Positions 52,287 to 64,000 of a stretch of 64,000 nucleotides of DNA are shown in pieces (the first letter of the stretch is position 1; every line of letters starts with the position of its first letter). Below the pieces are notes generated by a model. That model saw only the letters and a list, made by a program, of their open reading frames with translations, was not told the origin of the DNA and did no database searches. The translations under genes and the position numbers were made by a program. This DNA comes from Hofstenia miamia (taxonomy: Eukaryota; Xenacoelomorpha; Acoela): NCBI GenBank assembly GCA_004352715.1, contig SCFE01000057.1, positions 783,999 through 847,998 of the forward strand. Reading direction: 5' to 3'.

Positions 52287-54514
52287 TACTTCAAACGCAG
52301 GAATAATTTGTAAGGCAATTTTCACCATTAAAGGTAGCACACTTAACCGTAGATGTGTCCAAATCGTAGGATTACCAAATGAATAATTAATAATGTCGTT
52401 ATGCACACACACGCACACGTTAGCATTTTGTTTGGCACTGACAACACAAATGTTTGAAAAACTGCAGAAAAATTGATGGACTCAGCATTGAAAGCACTAA
52501 TTTGGAACACTATACTTTCAATAAAGATTTTTGCATGCTTTTGCATTTTTTCAAAATTCTTCATTAGTTCTAGTAGTGAATTACCCGATTTATATAGAAC
52601 AGAACAATGATTAGTTGAATTATTAACGTTGAAGAAACTAATAGAATTGGATTTCTTCAATGTTATTAGTGGTTTGCAAAAAATTTAGTGCATGCCTTAA
52701 GCTATACTACAAATTGAAGTTAGCTAAGTTTGGGTTTTGTTGAAATAGTGAATGGACTGATGTCTAGACTGCTAAAATGGCCTAGTAAAGAATTATGCAG
52801 GGGTTAGCATTCAGTGCTGTTCATGGGTATTTAAGGAAATAGATTAATGGATTGTACCAATGAGAAATGTCTACTCCAAAAGGAAATTCAATGACAAAGA
52901 CAGCAGAAAAAGAGACAATTATGCGAGATCGGTAATAAAAGCTAATTAAATACATAGTTGACCTTGCTGATGGGAAAAGATCTAGTGATTGACAGCATCA
53001 TCATTTAAAGACTGCTTACAAGTCTAATCAAATGTAAATTGGAAAATAAAAATTGCTGGTAGATTTCTAAATGTAGTGGAGACGTAGAAAATCAATAAAC
53101 CACTCTTAAGACGCGATAACAGCTGAGAATAGTGCTAATAGAGTAATTGGGATTTGCAACTATCTCTATTGATGAAATTTAACACTTTTACAAATCAATG
53201 CGGTTACAATTGAAAACAACTAAATGGTAAAACCACTTCAAAACTGAAATGGGAAGCTAAAGATTTAAGGCTTTTTCAGGCATATTTCTAAAAAATCAGT
53301 TAATGTTACCGGTGGGTGACAAATTTCTCACTTGCTCTGACCAGAATTTACATTTTTATACACCTTAGTTGAAGCAGAGAGAATATGAAAACAATGAGAA
53401 ACATGTAATTGCAAACAGTCGAAGCATTCAAACCTACACGTTTTTTATATTGTTTATATATAGAAATAAAGGCCAAATCCAACTTTCAACAATGCAAAGA
53501 TTTTAATTTAACTAAAAAAGTTATTTGTATTTATTAATTAAGGCTAAAAAGTAGAGGAGTTTTAACCAATACATTAATTGACAATTGCCCGAAGTAAAAT
53601 ACATCTTCGTAGTGTTCGGAAGTAGGAAGACTAAATAAACAACTATAAAACATGACAAGTGCAGACAAATGGATAAACAGTAGTACAAATAGGGCACTAG
53701 CAGTTAGTAAACAGTCAGCAACACCTTCAATGTTGATCAAGAAGCAGGTACTGTTTACATGTTTGCAATTTTCAAGTGGCTTGAGTAAATAATTTAGCCA
53801 AAGTCATAACATACTCTAATTTTAGAAATTTAGAAATTATGAGAATGAGTCATTGACAGTTGGAAATTTGAATTTGTACGGATGTGACTATGTGATGTAA
53901 AAACAATTACTAAATGAGGGTGTGATACAAAATTATTTGACATTAAACTAGCAACTGGACAAACTAATCATGCTCTTTATATATGGGTATTTTAACTAAT
54001 TGTGATTGTCCATAAAATTAAAAATAAGCGGTCTTATAAAGGAAAATTCGAAGTAGTAGTAGCAGAACTGATAATAAAAAACCTAATTCCTAACATAGTC
54101 AAAACGAGGATAAAACTGAGAAGTTAGAAATATCTCGAATTACAGGACAAGCAAACGCAAAACAGCAATCTGTTGCAGTCATCCTTGTAGTCATGAAAAA
54201 AAACATGTGTTTATCAAATAAGGATGCCAAAGACAATTCACGCACTGCATTACTAACATCGGGTATATGATTGAAATACCCCATATCAAGTTCGGAAAGT
54301 CGCTTTCTGGTCACAACAAACTTAACACAATTATCATTGCAAAACATTTAATCCTAAAAACAAATCATCTGAATCCAATGTTGGCGTCTACTTTATGGAA
54401 TGATTGTAGTAAGTATAAAATGACCACCTAATAGAATGGCAAAAAAATACATATCTTATCCCTCCGTGCACCACTAAATAGATAAATTGACAGCTTAGCA
54501 GCATACCCATCACT

Positions 54515-54794
54515 CAGGCGCGTATCGAGAATTTCTAAAAGGGGAGAGCCCAATTCTTATTTGAGACATATAGGCCGATGTAGTTTTTTCACCCTCTTAG
54601 CATAATGCCGTGCTCACCCATGCGTATATGACAAATAAACCAAAAAGACAGACGGTGGTAATAAGAATAACATGAACTATTACTTTTTTGCACTTTATAT
54701 CAAACAAAAAGACTGTTCATCAATATATCGATCCGATTGTATGACAATGAGTTGAAATTGGGCTGGCCCAAAAGGGGAGGGGCATGCGCCCCTG
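54515..54794. mobile_element. hAT-like non-autonomous element, 280 bp
   Basis: The left end is CAGGCGCGTATCGAG and the right end, on the minus strand, is CAGGGGCGCATGCCCC, giving imperfect inverted repeats. Flanking 8-mers are ccatcact (54507-54514) and ctatctct (54795-54802), equal at 6 of 8 positions. Eight-base target duplications are typical of hAT transposons. Short G-rich patches (aaaaggggag) occur just inside both ends. There is no ORF. It is old, judging by diverged ends. Confidence 0.6.
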
Positions 54795-55858
54795 CTATCT
54801 CTACAGAACAAGAGCTCTGTGACGGAGCTGCAAAGCACGTACAAATATTCAAGGCTACTTACTAACGGAGCAATAACATCTATCTCATTGGTGGGATTTC
54901 AACCAATATAGAAAACACGATTGTGGTCATCGAATATTAGCAATATCAAAACCATCGTAAAGTGTAGATATTTATTTAAGAAGATATTTTCTTAAATCAT
55001 ATCAAATACCAATTGGAGAGATGTACATGAGGGAATGAACTGTAAACGAAAGAAGAGCTAGACAGAAATTTAATTCCGAGAAATAATAGAAGATGGAACT
55101 ATAAGCACCACCCAAATTACATTCTTATTAACAATTAAAAAGATTTTATTGCGTCCTTGGGGGATTATCGCATTATAAAACATTATACCGCATTTTCATT
55201 ATTAAGTAAGAGCTGCAAGCTCAAATGAAAAATAGAGCGAAATTTAAGAAGCGAAATAATCTTAATTGATGGCGACGACTGAACAGCGTTAAAAATGATC
55301 AAATGACGAAGGAGACATAGTCGAAACGCTTTAAAGAGAGGGAGGTGTTTGTAAAAAATTATATCAATAAGTAATATTGAGGAGGAGTATTCAATAGCAT
55401 TTCTAATGGGTTAATAAATGTAGAGCATTAATCATACCTTAAATATAAGATTTTTCAAAATTCATGTACATTCAAATTAAAAGTATGAACATTATGTTGT
55501 ATTTTTAGATCGGTAGTCACAGCCAAGTTGGCTGAGTCAACCCAAATCAACTAGTTTATCATTCAAATCACATCCGTTTATCAAAAATAATCGACACTCA
55601 ACGAATAAATTAACACAGTTTTGCGGATATCTGAAATGTACTAACAAGTGCACCTGAATGGTGGAAGTCTTTTCAAATGTTTTTATATGAAAGCAATGCA
55701 AATATTTATAACTGGACTCAAACAATTATAATTTTAAGCACTATGACTTGATCAGAAGAAAGCACACGACACCAAATTCAATAATTACAAATGTTTATTA
55801 AAATCAGTCGAGCCTTAAATCAATTAAAATAAACAAATTAATAAAGTGTAAAATTTAC

Positions 55859-55958
55859 CAGTTTCAGGATCAATTCGGAAGACATCTTGTCCTGTGCCAC
55901 CAACAATTTGGAAACTGATTTCACCGTTATTTTTCTGGTCTTTGTCATTAGCAACGAT
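55859..55958 (-). CDS. Cadherin exon 1 of 6 visible (middle of repeat 1)
   Basis: A 100-nt internal exon, too short to stand out as an ORF. The acceptor is TTGTTTAG (phase 0) and the donor ACTG/GTAAAT (phase 1). It encodes chain residues 1-33 plus one base: IVANDKDQKNNGEISFQI, then GGTGQDVFRIDPETG. It carries the D-x-D-x-x-x-N-G-x-I-x-F-x-I calcium-binding segment and the F-x-I-D-x-x-T-G strand. Spliced to the exon at 45105-45319 it gives DPETG/KVVLVQDLDRE, the expected continuation. The preceding exon must end in phase 0 with the N-terminal glutamate motif of repeat 1. I could not identify it with confidence between here and position 64000. Confidence 0.9.
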
Positions 55959-57296
55959 CTAAACAACATTCATAATCCTAAGCAGTTATAAATGAAGTCA
56001 GTATGGTATTCGAATATTCAATCATGTCTATGCAATTACACAAATTGCTCAACATAGGTTAAACGCTGACATTTCATTTAAGCTGTAAAGCATACATAAG
56101 GATGGAAAACGATTTATGATGTTTTGCTCTTTAACTTAAAGTATTCACATGAAATCTCTGATTTCCAGGCGCGACATTAAAGGGGCACCCTGATATTGAG
56201 GATTTTCCTATTTTTATAAAAGATTCTTTTCTATAAATTTCAAGAACGTCATTCAAAACTGTAAAGTGAGTAATGCACAAAGTCTTCGAATTAGGTGCTT
56301 AGAGGGTTACATTTTACAAAACAGTTTACTCTTGGACATATTTTTTTTTAAATTACAATTTTATTTATTAAATTTCTCCATACAAAATTGGAAAGTGCCC
56401 CTTCCCCCGTTTTAAAAATCCTAAAGCTGCGCAGGATGATTTCACTAAACATCACTTTACAAAAAGGTAATAGAGTGGGTACAGTCGCAGACATACTTTT
56501 CACACATGATACATTTCTATATGTTAATTACTTGAGAAGAACCTTCTTTCACGATCAATGCACACATCAGTGTACCAATCGATTTCTGATAGTGTAAAAT
56601 CGTTGAAATTGTTGCAAAGAAATTTCAAGTATTCAGCAAAGTATGACCACACATTAAATTTGGAAAACATTTGAGCAATACATTTCAATCTCATTATGAC
56701 ATGTGGTTAACAGGGAAGTTTAGACGCGTAATTATTATGGAAGACTGGGTTCAATTCTCATCACAATGCAGACAACTATGCTTCATTAACTTTTAATCAA
56801 TATTGAACAATGCTTGCATTTTATGCAAAAGCCTGTTCCAAGAACTAATGGACATGACATTTTGCTATACTGCGCGAGCATAACCCCACTCAAACTAGGT
56901 TTGTACAATTGATTTCTTGAACTGGTCTGGCTGGCAATATTCAAATTTAATTTCTATATGCTTTTCTTAATGCACAACATGCACAACAATTAAACTGAAT
57001 CCAATAAAATATTTGTAACTGTAGATATAAAATGTAATTCATTGCACATTTTCACAAGGCTGCATTGACGAGTTCCATGATCTTTGAATGCCGTAATACT
57101 ACTACGTTTTCAAAAAATAAATATACTACAGGAGAAGCACAAAATGACAAAAAAAATCTCATAATAAAGTACTGAGGAGAAGATTCGTATTCATCATCAA
57201 ACTATTTTTAAAAGATCATGAGATGGCAAATTTCTACAATGATTATGTAATAGGGGGCCAGAATTAGTTTTCTGTGGGCCAGAAATTTATTGGGCT

Positions 57297-57502
57297 CTGT
57301 CCCAGTCCCATGCAATGTCTTGATCCAATGATTCGATGATGTCGAAAGCATAACTTCTATTTTGGCCAAAAGTGACAAAATTTAAGAGTGCTTTTCCTGG
57401 AAGCTTTATCCCAGTTTCTTCATTTATGCACCCGTTCCATGCTAGTCACAGTCTCGGTGAAATATTTAGTCTCAAGCCCTATTTGCATGGGAATGGGACC
57501 AG
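57297..57502. repeat. 19-bp inverted repeat pair
   Basis: CTGTCCCAGTCCCATGCAA (57297-57315) is matched in inverted orientation by TTGCATGGGAATGGGACCAG (57483-57502), with one mismatch and one inserted base. The arms are 167 bp apart. It could be an element core or a stem; no target duplication was found. Confidence 0.5.
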
Positions 57503-59264
57503 TAAATGCAATGTAACTAATGGGTCCTTCAGAACTCTAGCCGGAATTTATGTCGAGGAACCTAAATATCACAGTATTACGACATTCCTGTCACAACACT
57601 AAATTTTAGTTTGCATTCCACAGAAGCAAACTGATTTGAAATCACCGGTGCAAACTGCATTGCCCATAGCATATAATAATATGATTAGAGAGTTTATCAA
57701 CGTTCTATTGTTCATTCACCATTTTATTAGACCAGCGATCCCAATCTTTAGCTGTCAGTTTTAAAAAACAGTCATTAGCAGAAGGAATCCGGATATAAAA
57801 ATGCAAATCACAGCTAAATCAAGATAGTTGTTGGTTGGCAAATGTCGATACATCATTCGACTGTCAAAAACGAAATATATCATTTTTATCTCTATTCATT
57901 TGAAACCTACCGCTAGTTAGTTGATAAAACGATAACGAATTCAGAGCGAAATCAATTTATTCAAATAATTTGATGTGCTAGTTTTTACAATTAAGCTAAT
58001 TGAAATAACTAGCTTCGCATTTTTTACGTATAAAGCTACTAAATACGAATCGATTGATTTGAAAAAAAAACAAATTCCAAAATTATGTTTTAGAGCAAAA
58101 CATAGTGGTAGACAATCAAAATAAATTTAGGGTTTTGAAATGGCAAACTTTAAAATCACCATTTAATCATCTCACTACAACTAAGAGAATTGATCACAAA
58201 AAAAAATTAAAAAATGAGTAAGCGCAATTCAATTTAATTTATTGCATTTTTGCAACTCTCTCATATTCGTCAATTTCTGTTTAAAATTATTTAAAGGAGC
58301 ATTTATTTTAAGGGCAATATCTTTTAATAATTTTTTCATAAAACTAACAACTAACTTACTCAAACAATGTTATATTAATATAAAAAACATCAATAGGTCA
58401 ATGAACTGGATTTAATTTGACGATGATGATGATCATTATTAACATTATTATTTACATTTGAAAACCAATGTATTGTTTGTGAAACAGCATTTCTCAGTGG
58501 TATTCTTGGAACAGTTTTTCATAATAACAATAAAAACAAAAGTAATTTGTAATCCAAAAAGCTTATATAAGATGGCCCCATTTGATCATAAAAAATACTT
58601 TAGTAGTCAAATCGTTAAATCAAATAGAGAAAAGCAAAATAGAAAATATATTATGGAATTTGATCGATTAAACTAATAGGGGAAAGCATGCTTTAGAAAA
58701 TTTAAATAACAGCATGAGTGCATTTCTAAAACTATCAATGGAACCTTGGAGATCTAGATTCAAAAAAGTGTATTTTAAAAATTCATAGAAAACTAAAACA
58801 CAGTATCTTAACAGACTTGAAATTAAAACAACTGAGAAATAATTAAAAATAGAAATTCTCAAACTATGAACATTTGCTATGAGTAAAATTAAAAAACGTA
58901 TTTATATTTAATGCAAGAAATTAAATAAATTTAAATTTCAATTATCCAATTAAATTACTTTGAAACACTACCTAAAAAACTTGCCACATTTACCCAATTT
59001 AAAATGAAATAAATGCGAAATTGCATTGTTATTGTCAGTGTAATGCAATAATGACTCAGCATTTTGGAATAATTTAGGGAAATGTTTTACTAACTTATTC
59101 TTCACACGATACTAAATATGAACGGCTTAATGCTGAATATATTAAGTGGTATTGAGAAAATTTCAAAAAACCCATCTATAAAATAAGGTTAAAGGGATCG
59201 TTCATTTTCAATTTGCATTGCAATTAATTTTCTGTTTGTGTCAAAAATTTCTAAAAATTATTAC

Positions 59265-59339
59265 CTCCACCAACAATGTATAGTTTTCCTGCTTCTCTGT
59301 TGGTTAACATACCAATAATTTTGAAAAAGTAAGATGGAT
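59265..59339 (-). other. Candidate cadherin exon, weak
   Basis: Between an acceptor-like ATTATAG and a good donor, GGAG/GTAATA, one frame of 75 nt is open and reads PSYFFKIIGMLTNREAGKLY followed by IVGG. Two cadherin readings are possible. One is the neck 'P-x-F...E-x-x-G' leading to the A-x-D-x-D of the next exon; an exon ending earlier, after LYI at the weak donor GTTGGT, would restore phase 0 and read LYI/IVANDKD. The other is an 'F-x-I...G-x-L' strand using the strong donor, which would need another exon before 55958. With the strong donor the phases clash. It may be chance. Confidence 0.25.
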
Positions 59340-62300
59340 CTATAATGAAAAAATTTTAAGAGAGGTTTTAGGAATGATCCTACATTAAATGATTACGTCT
59401 GCACAATGAGCAATATTTCTTGTTGTTATTGCTTCATAAGATATGCGTTGCATTAATTAATTTACCTCCAACATTTTTTTACGAATTTTAATTGGAGATT
59501 TCTGATTAATGGCATTTACAGAACAAAGGATGTCTGCGCTTTCTATGTTCTTTGCTAGTCTGAAGTTTAGTAAACAATATTTCTAAAGTTTATGACATAA
59601 CTTTTCAGTATGATTTTCAAATTGCACTATATCCATTTTACATACTGAGTATACAGTTCCTATAGAAAATCTCGGAGGATATTGATTTAAACTAAAAAAT
59701 TCGACATGGTAACATTTACCAAGTATTTTCAGGAGATAAGGTAACTTCATAATATTAAAGCTAAACCACTTCAAAACCGTTTCTGAAAAAATAGCTTGTT
59801 CTGCAGTTAATTTAAATTTTTAAGATATTGAAATTTAGCTGTTTGGAAGACAGCAGACTTATATAATATCTCTGACAATGGGAGGTAAATCAATAAAGTG
59901 ATGAAACGAGATCGTTAACATTTCGCGTTCTCCTTGAACTGTGAAAGATGATATGCGTTTCACTAATGGATTTCTCAAAAGAACTTTCATCTATTAAAAC
60001 TTAATTAAAAGAATTCTATTAGTTAATAATCTTCTTAGCAGGGAATTACTTCTGTCAAAAACAAATATTATACTCAATTCGATGAGTACCAAACGTTCTA
60101 AATGCTTTATGAAGCCATTTAAAAAACACATTTGTTTAAAAAAACAGTGTGAAACACTCATCAACTGTAAAAAAAAAAGTATACCTCTATTAGAAATTTT
60201 TATTTGCTGTGCTTTTATATTATATGTTAATGTGTTGCACACGTTTTTCTACTAGAATATACAGTAAGGTTGTATGTAGTCGGAACTTAATGACCTTAGT
60301 GCAACGTCTTTTAGTCTCACCCATCGACATAAATTGTAATACTTACACAAGGGAGTTCTCATTGTGGAGAGGGGGGATGAAATTGCCCTTGGAGGAAAAG
60401 TCAACTGGAGATTACTTGGGTCGAATATTGTAATTCTATGCTACTAGCCATTTCTAGGGGATATTGAAATTTTGGAAATGAGGGGTTGAATGAGAAACCC
60501 TGAGATATACCATTGACAGTTCAGTCTAAAGTACTTGAAGTTTACTAAAAGCGTTAATCAGTCGTTCATTTATAAGCACATACCTATACTGGCCGTAGCA
60601 GCATACTGCTGAACTATTAATTCTTAGGGAAAACAATCAACAAATGTCAAGAGTTTCCATGCCAGAATTTTAATGTATTGTAAAACGATCTCATTACTCG
60701 ATCGAAAATCATAGATACACACGTTATTATTCAAAATATTCAACAGACTTAAGAAATGGTTAAGTTTAGCTTTCGTATAAAAGTATTTGTTGATTGTGTA
60801 TGATTAATTAAACAGGGGTGAATAAGCTATTTTGCCTATCATACCCAACCCATGCATGATTTAAACCCAAAAGAAGATTTACGCAATGTGAGTGATGATG
60901 TGCTGAATTAAAATGACGAAAATAGCTTTCTCAAAAATCAAAATAAATTTCAAAATAACAGAATGATAATTTATTTATGAAACCAACACGAGGACCTTAG
61001 GAGAAAATAAATACAACTGTTCAAAAGGAAAACACGACTACGGAATTGCAAACTGTGACAACTGCTTTGCCCAAGAGTGGAAACTTTTCAGCTGTCCACT
61101 CAAATATCACATTAAATTTCAAAAATTGACCTCGTTAAAACGAAAAATGACCTGTTAAAATGTAATGGAGTGGTCACCACGTGTCTAATTGAATTATATG
61201 ACGTGGATAAACATTTAAATTTAATATAATGACAAAGATAAATGTGAGTCATAATTTGAAATGAAGAAAAAGCAAGTATTGTCTCATCTGTTCTTTTGCG
61301 TGACAAATTCCTGAAATTCCAAAACCAGGCTAGTACCTGCAGAGTCATCTTATGAATTTTACTAATTTTGATCTCATTTCGTTGTATAGCTTATAATTGA
61401 TTACGAAAAACTAAGAAATAGAAGACGAAATGCACTAGAGTCTCATGACTAGACTGTCATACTGAGAAATTAGAAATGCATAACATCAAATACTTAACAA
61501 AATATTGTACATTCCTTTTTGTCTTCATGCAACTTAGATTCGTAATAACATATCATCAATTAAATAAACAGAGAACCCCTCGAAGTAAGTTTATGGTTCA
61601 AAGTTATCCCCGCTAAGATTAAATAATCTGAAACCACTGAATGCAATGTTTGTAAAACACAAATCATCTAATTGTGACAACGTCAATAATGAATGGCGAA
61701 AGGAATTATATGATATCATCAAAGATGTTAAAGATAAATATTTTAATAAAAATGTTCATAAAACAGAAGAATGTATTATAAATACTAACAAAAATTACAG
61801 GTTTAAACTTCCTAAAATCAATCAAATCATGCGCAAATCAGATATAAAGTTATTGGACTCAAATTTAAATAGTGAATTGAAGTAAATATTACAATTTACA
61901 AATAAATGCCTTACTTTCTTAGGTATCTGAAAAATACTGTATACTAATTACATATAGAAAGTAAACTGACATGCTTATGCACCATATGCTATTCTTGGAT
62001 TAAAATTCAAAAATTAATTGTAAAAAAGCCTAAAAGTTATAGGGCCTAATAAAATAAAACCTTCCATCCTAATTTAAAAAAGATTGCTCAAGCAATTTAT
62101 ACAAATTAGAAATGCTGTTAATCATGCAGTACAAAGAAATACGTGTGTATGCCTGTAAAAGGCTGCATTCGTTTACAATCTTCATACACAACATAATTCA
62201 TATAAACCTTTATTTAACTTCTGAATTGAAAACTATAACATTAACTTCAAAAGAGAAAGTCGCGAAAATAAAAATTCTATTTCCCTTGATATTGGTGCAA

Positions 62301-63365
62301 TGTCAGATTAGATATATGAATAAAATTAAGGAAAAAATTTGATACTGCAATCGAATAAAATTTTATAAGATTATGTTGAAATTGTTTTATTACTACCATA
62401 ATTCGACAACGAACATCTTAAACTCGGTCAAATTTTCTAAGAAAACAAACCATTCAATAAAATACACCTCATTAAATTACAGCATTACTAGACTAGCACA
62501 CAAAGTTATCAAATTGTAAATAGTTAAAGAAATTTTCCAATGAAACAATTAGGAAATCAAAATTAACCATGAAAACAAAATTGATGGTATTTTTAGCTGT
62601 TACCTATACCTACCATATTTCCTGTGCAGAATCAATATCTTACAAATTCAGCAGTTAAAATATTAATGATAATTTTAATAGTGCTAAATGCGGGAAATCA
62701 CAACGATTTTAGCTAATTAATGGAATTAGGAGGTTATTAGTACAATGTGTTTATAATTTTCTGCGTTGGTTATCTGCATAATAGAACTGAAAACAAAAAT
62801 GGAACGAATAATAAAAGATGTTTAGTAAGTATTGTTCAAAATGAAAAATCGTGATATCAATTATTCAAGAAAAGGAGAGACAGAAATGCTCCATAGATTT
62901 GTGGGGACATTATCAGACACGCGAGGGACAGCTAGATGATAAAGAATAAGATAAATTGGACAAAACTAAAATTAGAGGATATTATATGGAACACAATACA
63001 TGCACTGAATAGTCATGACTACTAAATAGATGCAATAAATAGTCAACTTATCCTATATGACACATTGTATTTGCAAATATTCCAACTAAGCAAACCACGA
63101 CTAAGCGAACCACTGCGATACAATTTCAGTAGAAAGTCTTAAGTTCATTAAAATTAAATAAATTAATATTTATGCAAATTTAGATTTTTAAACAAAATTT
63201 ACTTGTGAAAAATATACAAATTAGAGAGATAGTGAGTGATTAATACAATCGTTTAAAAATCTTGAGAAACAAACATAAAGCTCAAGTTGCGGAAACTATT
63301 GGTTCACTAGACAATGAAACGGGTACTCATGGTTTCAGAATAAAAGTTAAACCTTTGGACCACAT

Positions 63366-63453
63366 GGGACCAGACAATTCAATAGAACTGGTATGAGAAA
63401 GGACTGGGACCAAATCCAATGGTACTAAATGGGACCAATAATATTCTGGTCCC
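63366..63453. repeat. GGGACCA motif cluster
   Basis: GGGACCA occurs at 63366-63372, 63406-63412 and 63431-63437, and inverted (TGGTCCC) at 63447-63453. The same motif is in the right arm of the inverted repeat at 57483-57502. It may be a fragment of the same repeat family. Confidence 0.35.
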
Positions 63454-64000
63454 GCAGTCCGCCAACTATCTCATGGTTGCTAAGTTATAATATTTTATTT
63501 CCAATTCAAGCGTAGTTGCCTAAGCATTTATCCTAAACAATCTAACCCAAACAAATAAGTGCTAATTATTAGCGAATTAACATAATGCAAAATATACAGA
63601 GCAATTACAAAAAAGTCAGAAAAATTATGTTCAAAAATTATTTATGAGTAACAACCGTGGCTAAATGTTTAACTGACTAATCAAACCCAACCAATGAGCG
63701 AAATAATTCGCTGCCGTCTATACTAATTGATAAACAGCTAGGCAAATATAATTAACGCAGTAAAAGAGCGTTTAATTACTTGCTAAAATCACATTATAAA
63801 ATAGAGTCCAAGCTAAATTTACTTCTATTAAAGTTACAATTGAACATCGGTTTGTTCTCTACGGAAAGTAGGTTTAGATTTTTAGCAAAGCTTTAAAAGC
63901 GAATACATACCCTGGCATGCATTTATCGTCCAAAGGAAGTTACTCATTAAAACTTAAAGAATATGCCATTTCAAAAGAAATGGAAATTCTCAATTGATAG

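Larger units (their letters stand above)
45320..55858 (-). other. Cadherin intron (about 10.5 kb)
   Basis: It contains a 20-bp tandem duplication (45391-45430), a 120-bp perfect direct repeat (50499-50618 and 51165-51284), a GC-rich palindromic transposon tip (51118-51164), a mariner-like element (51615-52286) and a hAT-like MITE (54515-54794). I see nothing recognizable from 45.5 to 49.8 kb or from 52.3 to 54.5 kb. Confidence 0.8.
55959..64000 (-). other. Upstream intron or flanking sequence (about 8 kb)
   Basis: This is AT-rich. It contains a weak candidate exon (59265-59339), an inverted repeat (57297-57502) and a GGGACCA-containing patch (63366-63453). Short ORFs at 60209-60433, 61646-61885 and 62112-62342 show no recognizable domain. 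I see nothing else. Confidence 0.6.

Noticed and set aside
57241-57602. Possible cadherin exon, because the region is less AT-rich and open on the plus strand
   Set aside because: No frame on either strand shows LDRE, DxNDN or A-x-D-x-D motifs with flanking splice sites; the inverted repeat suggests repetitive sequence.
59475-59571. Minus-strand segment with AG and GT borders (LAKNIESADILCSVNAINQK and on)
   Set aside because: It is open in one frame but not cadherin-like, and its end phase does not fit the candidate exon at 59265-59339 or the exon at 55859-55958.
60209-60433. 74-codon plus-strand ORF with a GC-rich part
   Set aside because: No recognizable domain, no splice context, and low-complexity G runs; not supported as a gene.
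61646-61885. 79-codon Lys/Asn-rich plus-strand ORF
   Set aside because: Its composition is what AT-rich random sequence yields, and no motif is recognized.
1-64000. tRNA, rRNA and CRISPR arrays
   Set aside because: I saw no tRNA-like T-arm with matching acceptor stem, no rRNA-like conserved block, and no spaced identical repeats; the regular repeats are TA, TATC or ATCA microsatellites.

Overview
This is a eukaryotic, very AT-rich window. It holds long introns of a single large gene with small spliced exons, (TA)n microsatellites, assembly gaps and decayed DNA transposons. Nothing prokaryotic is present: no operons, no closely packed ORFs. The transposon relics (Tc1/mariner-type, piggyBac-type, hAT-type) read like those common in arthropod genomes, so an arthropod is the best guess. 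That is an inference from recognition, not a database result.

The one gene I can support runs on the minus strand and is an interior piece of a large multi-repeat cadherin. Six exons, in transcription order, lie at 55958-55859, 45319-45105, 37733-37589, 26002-25793, 7763-7483 and 2583-2498. All have AG acceptors and GT donors. Every junction keeps the reading frame and falls inside continuous cadherin sequence. Together they encode 345 complete codons plus two bases: one nearly complete repeat (R1), two full repeats (R2, R3) and the first half of a fourth (R4). No signal peptide, transmembrane segment or cytoplasmic tail is present, so the gene continues beyond both ends. Exons make up only about 1.6% of the window; the five complete introns span about 4.9 to 18 kb.

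Layout from low to high coordinate: 1-2.5 kb intron; 2.5 kb exon (R4); 2.6-7.5 kb plain intron; 7.5-7.8 kb exon (R3/R4); 7.8-25.8 kb intron with TA tracts and two N gaps, one of exactly 1000 N; 25.8-26.0 kb exon (R2/R3); 26-37.6 kb intron with a third gap, a Tc1-like relic (about 33.3-33.9 kb) and a piggyBac-type MITE (34.32-34.55 kb); 37.6 kb exon (R2); 37.7-45.1 kb intron with a short inverted-repeat element (40.6-40.85 kb), a transposase helix-turn-helix relic (43.5-44.0 kb) and a GC-rich tandem repeat (44.1 kb); 45.1-45.3 kb exon (R1/R2); 45.3-55.9 kb intron with a 120-bp perfect direct repeat, an internally deleted 672-bp mariner-like element (51.6-52.3 kb) and a hAT-like MITE (54.5-54.8 kb); 55.9 kb exon (R1); 56-64 kb intron or upstream sequence with one weak candidate exon.

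I found no evidence for a previously undescribed biological system. The most useful results are the reconstructed exon chain and the bounded transposon copies with their target-site duplications.
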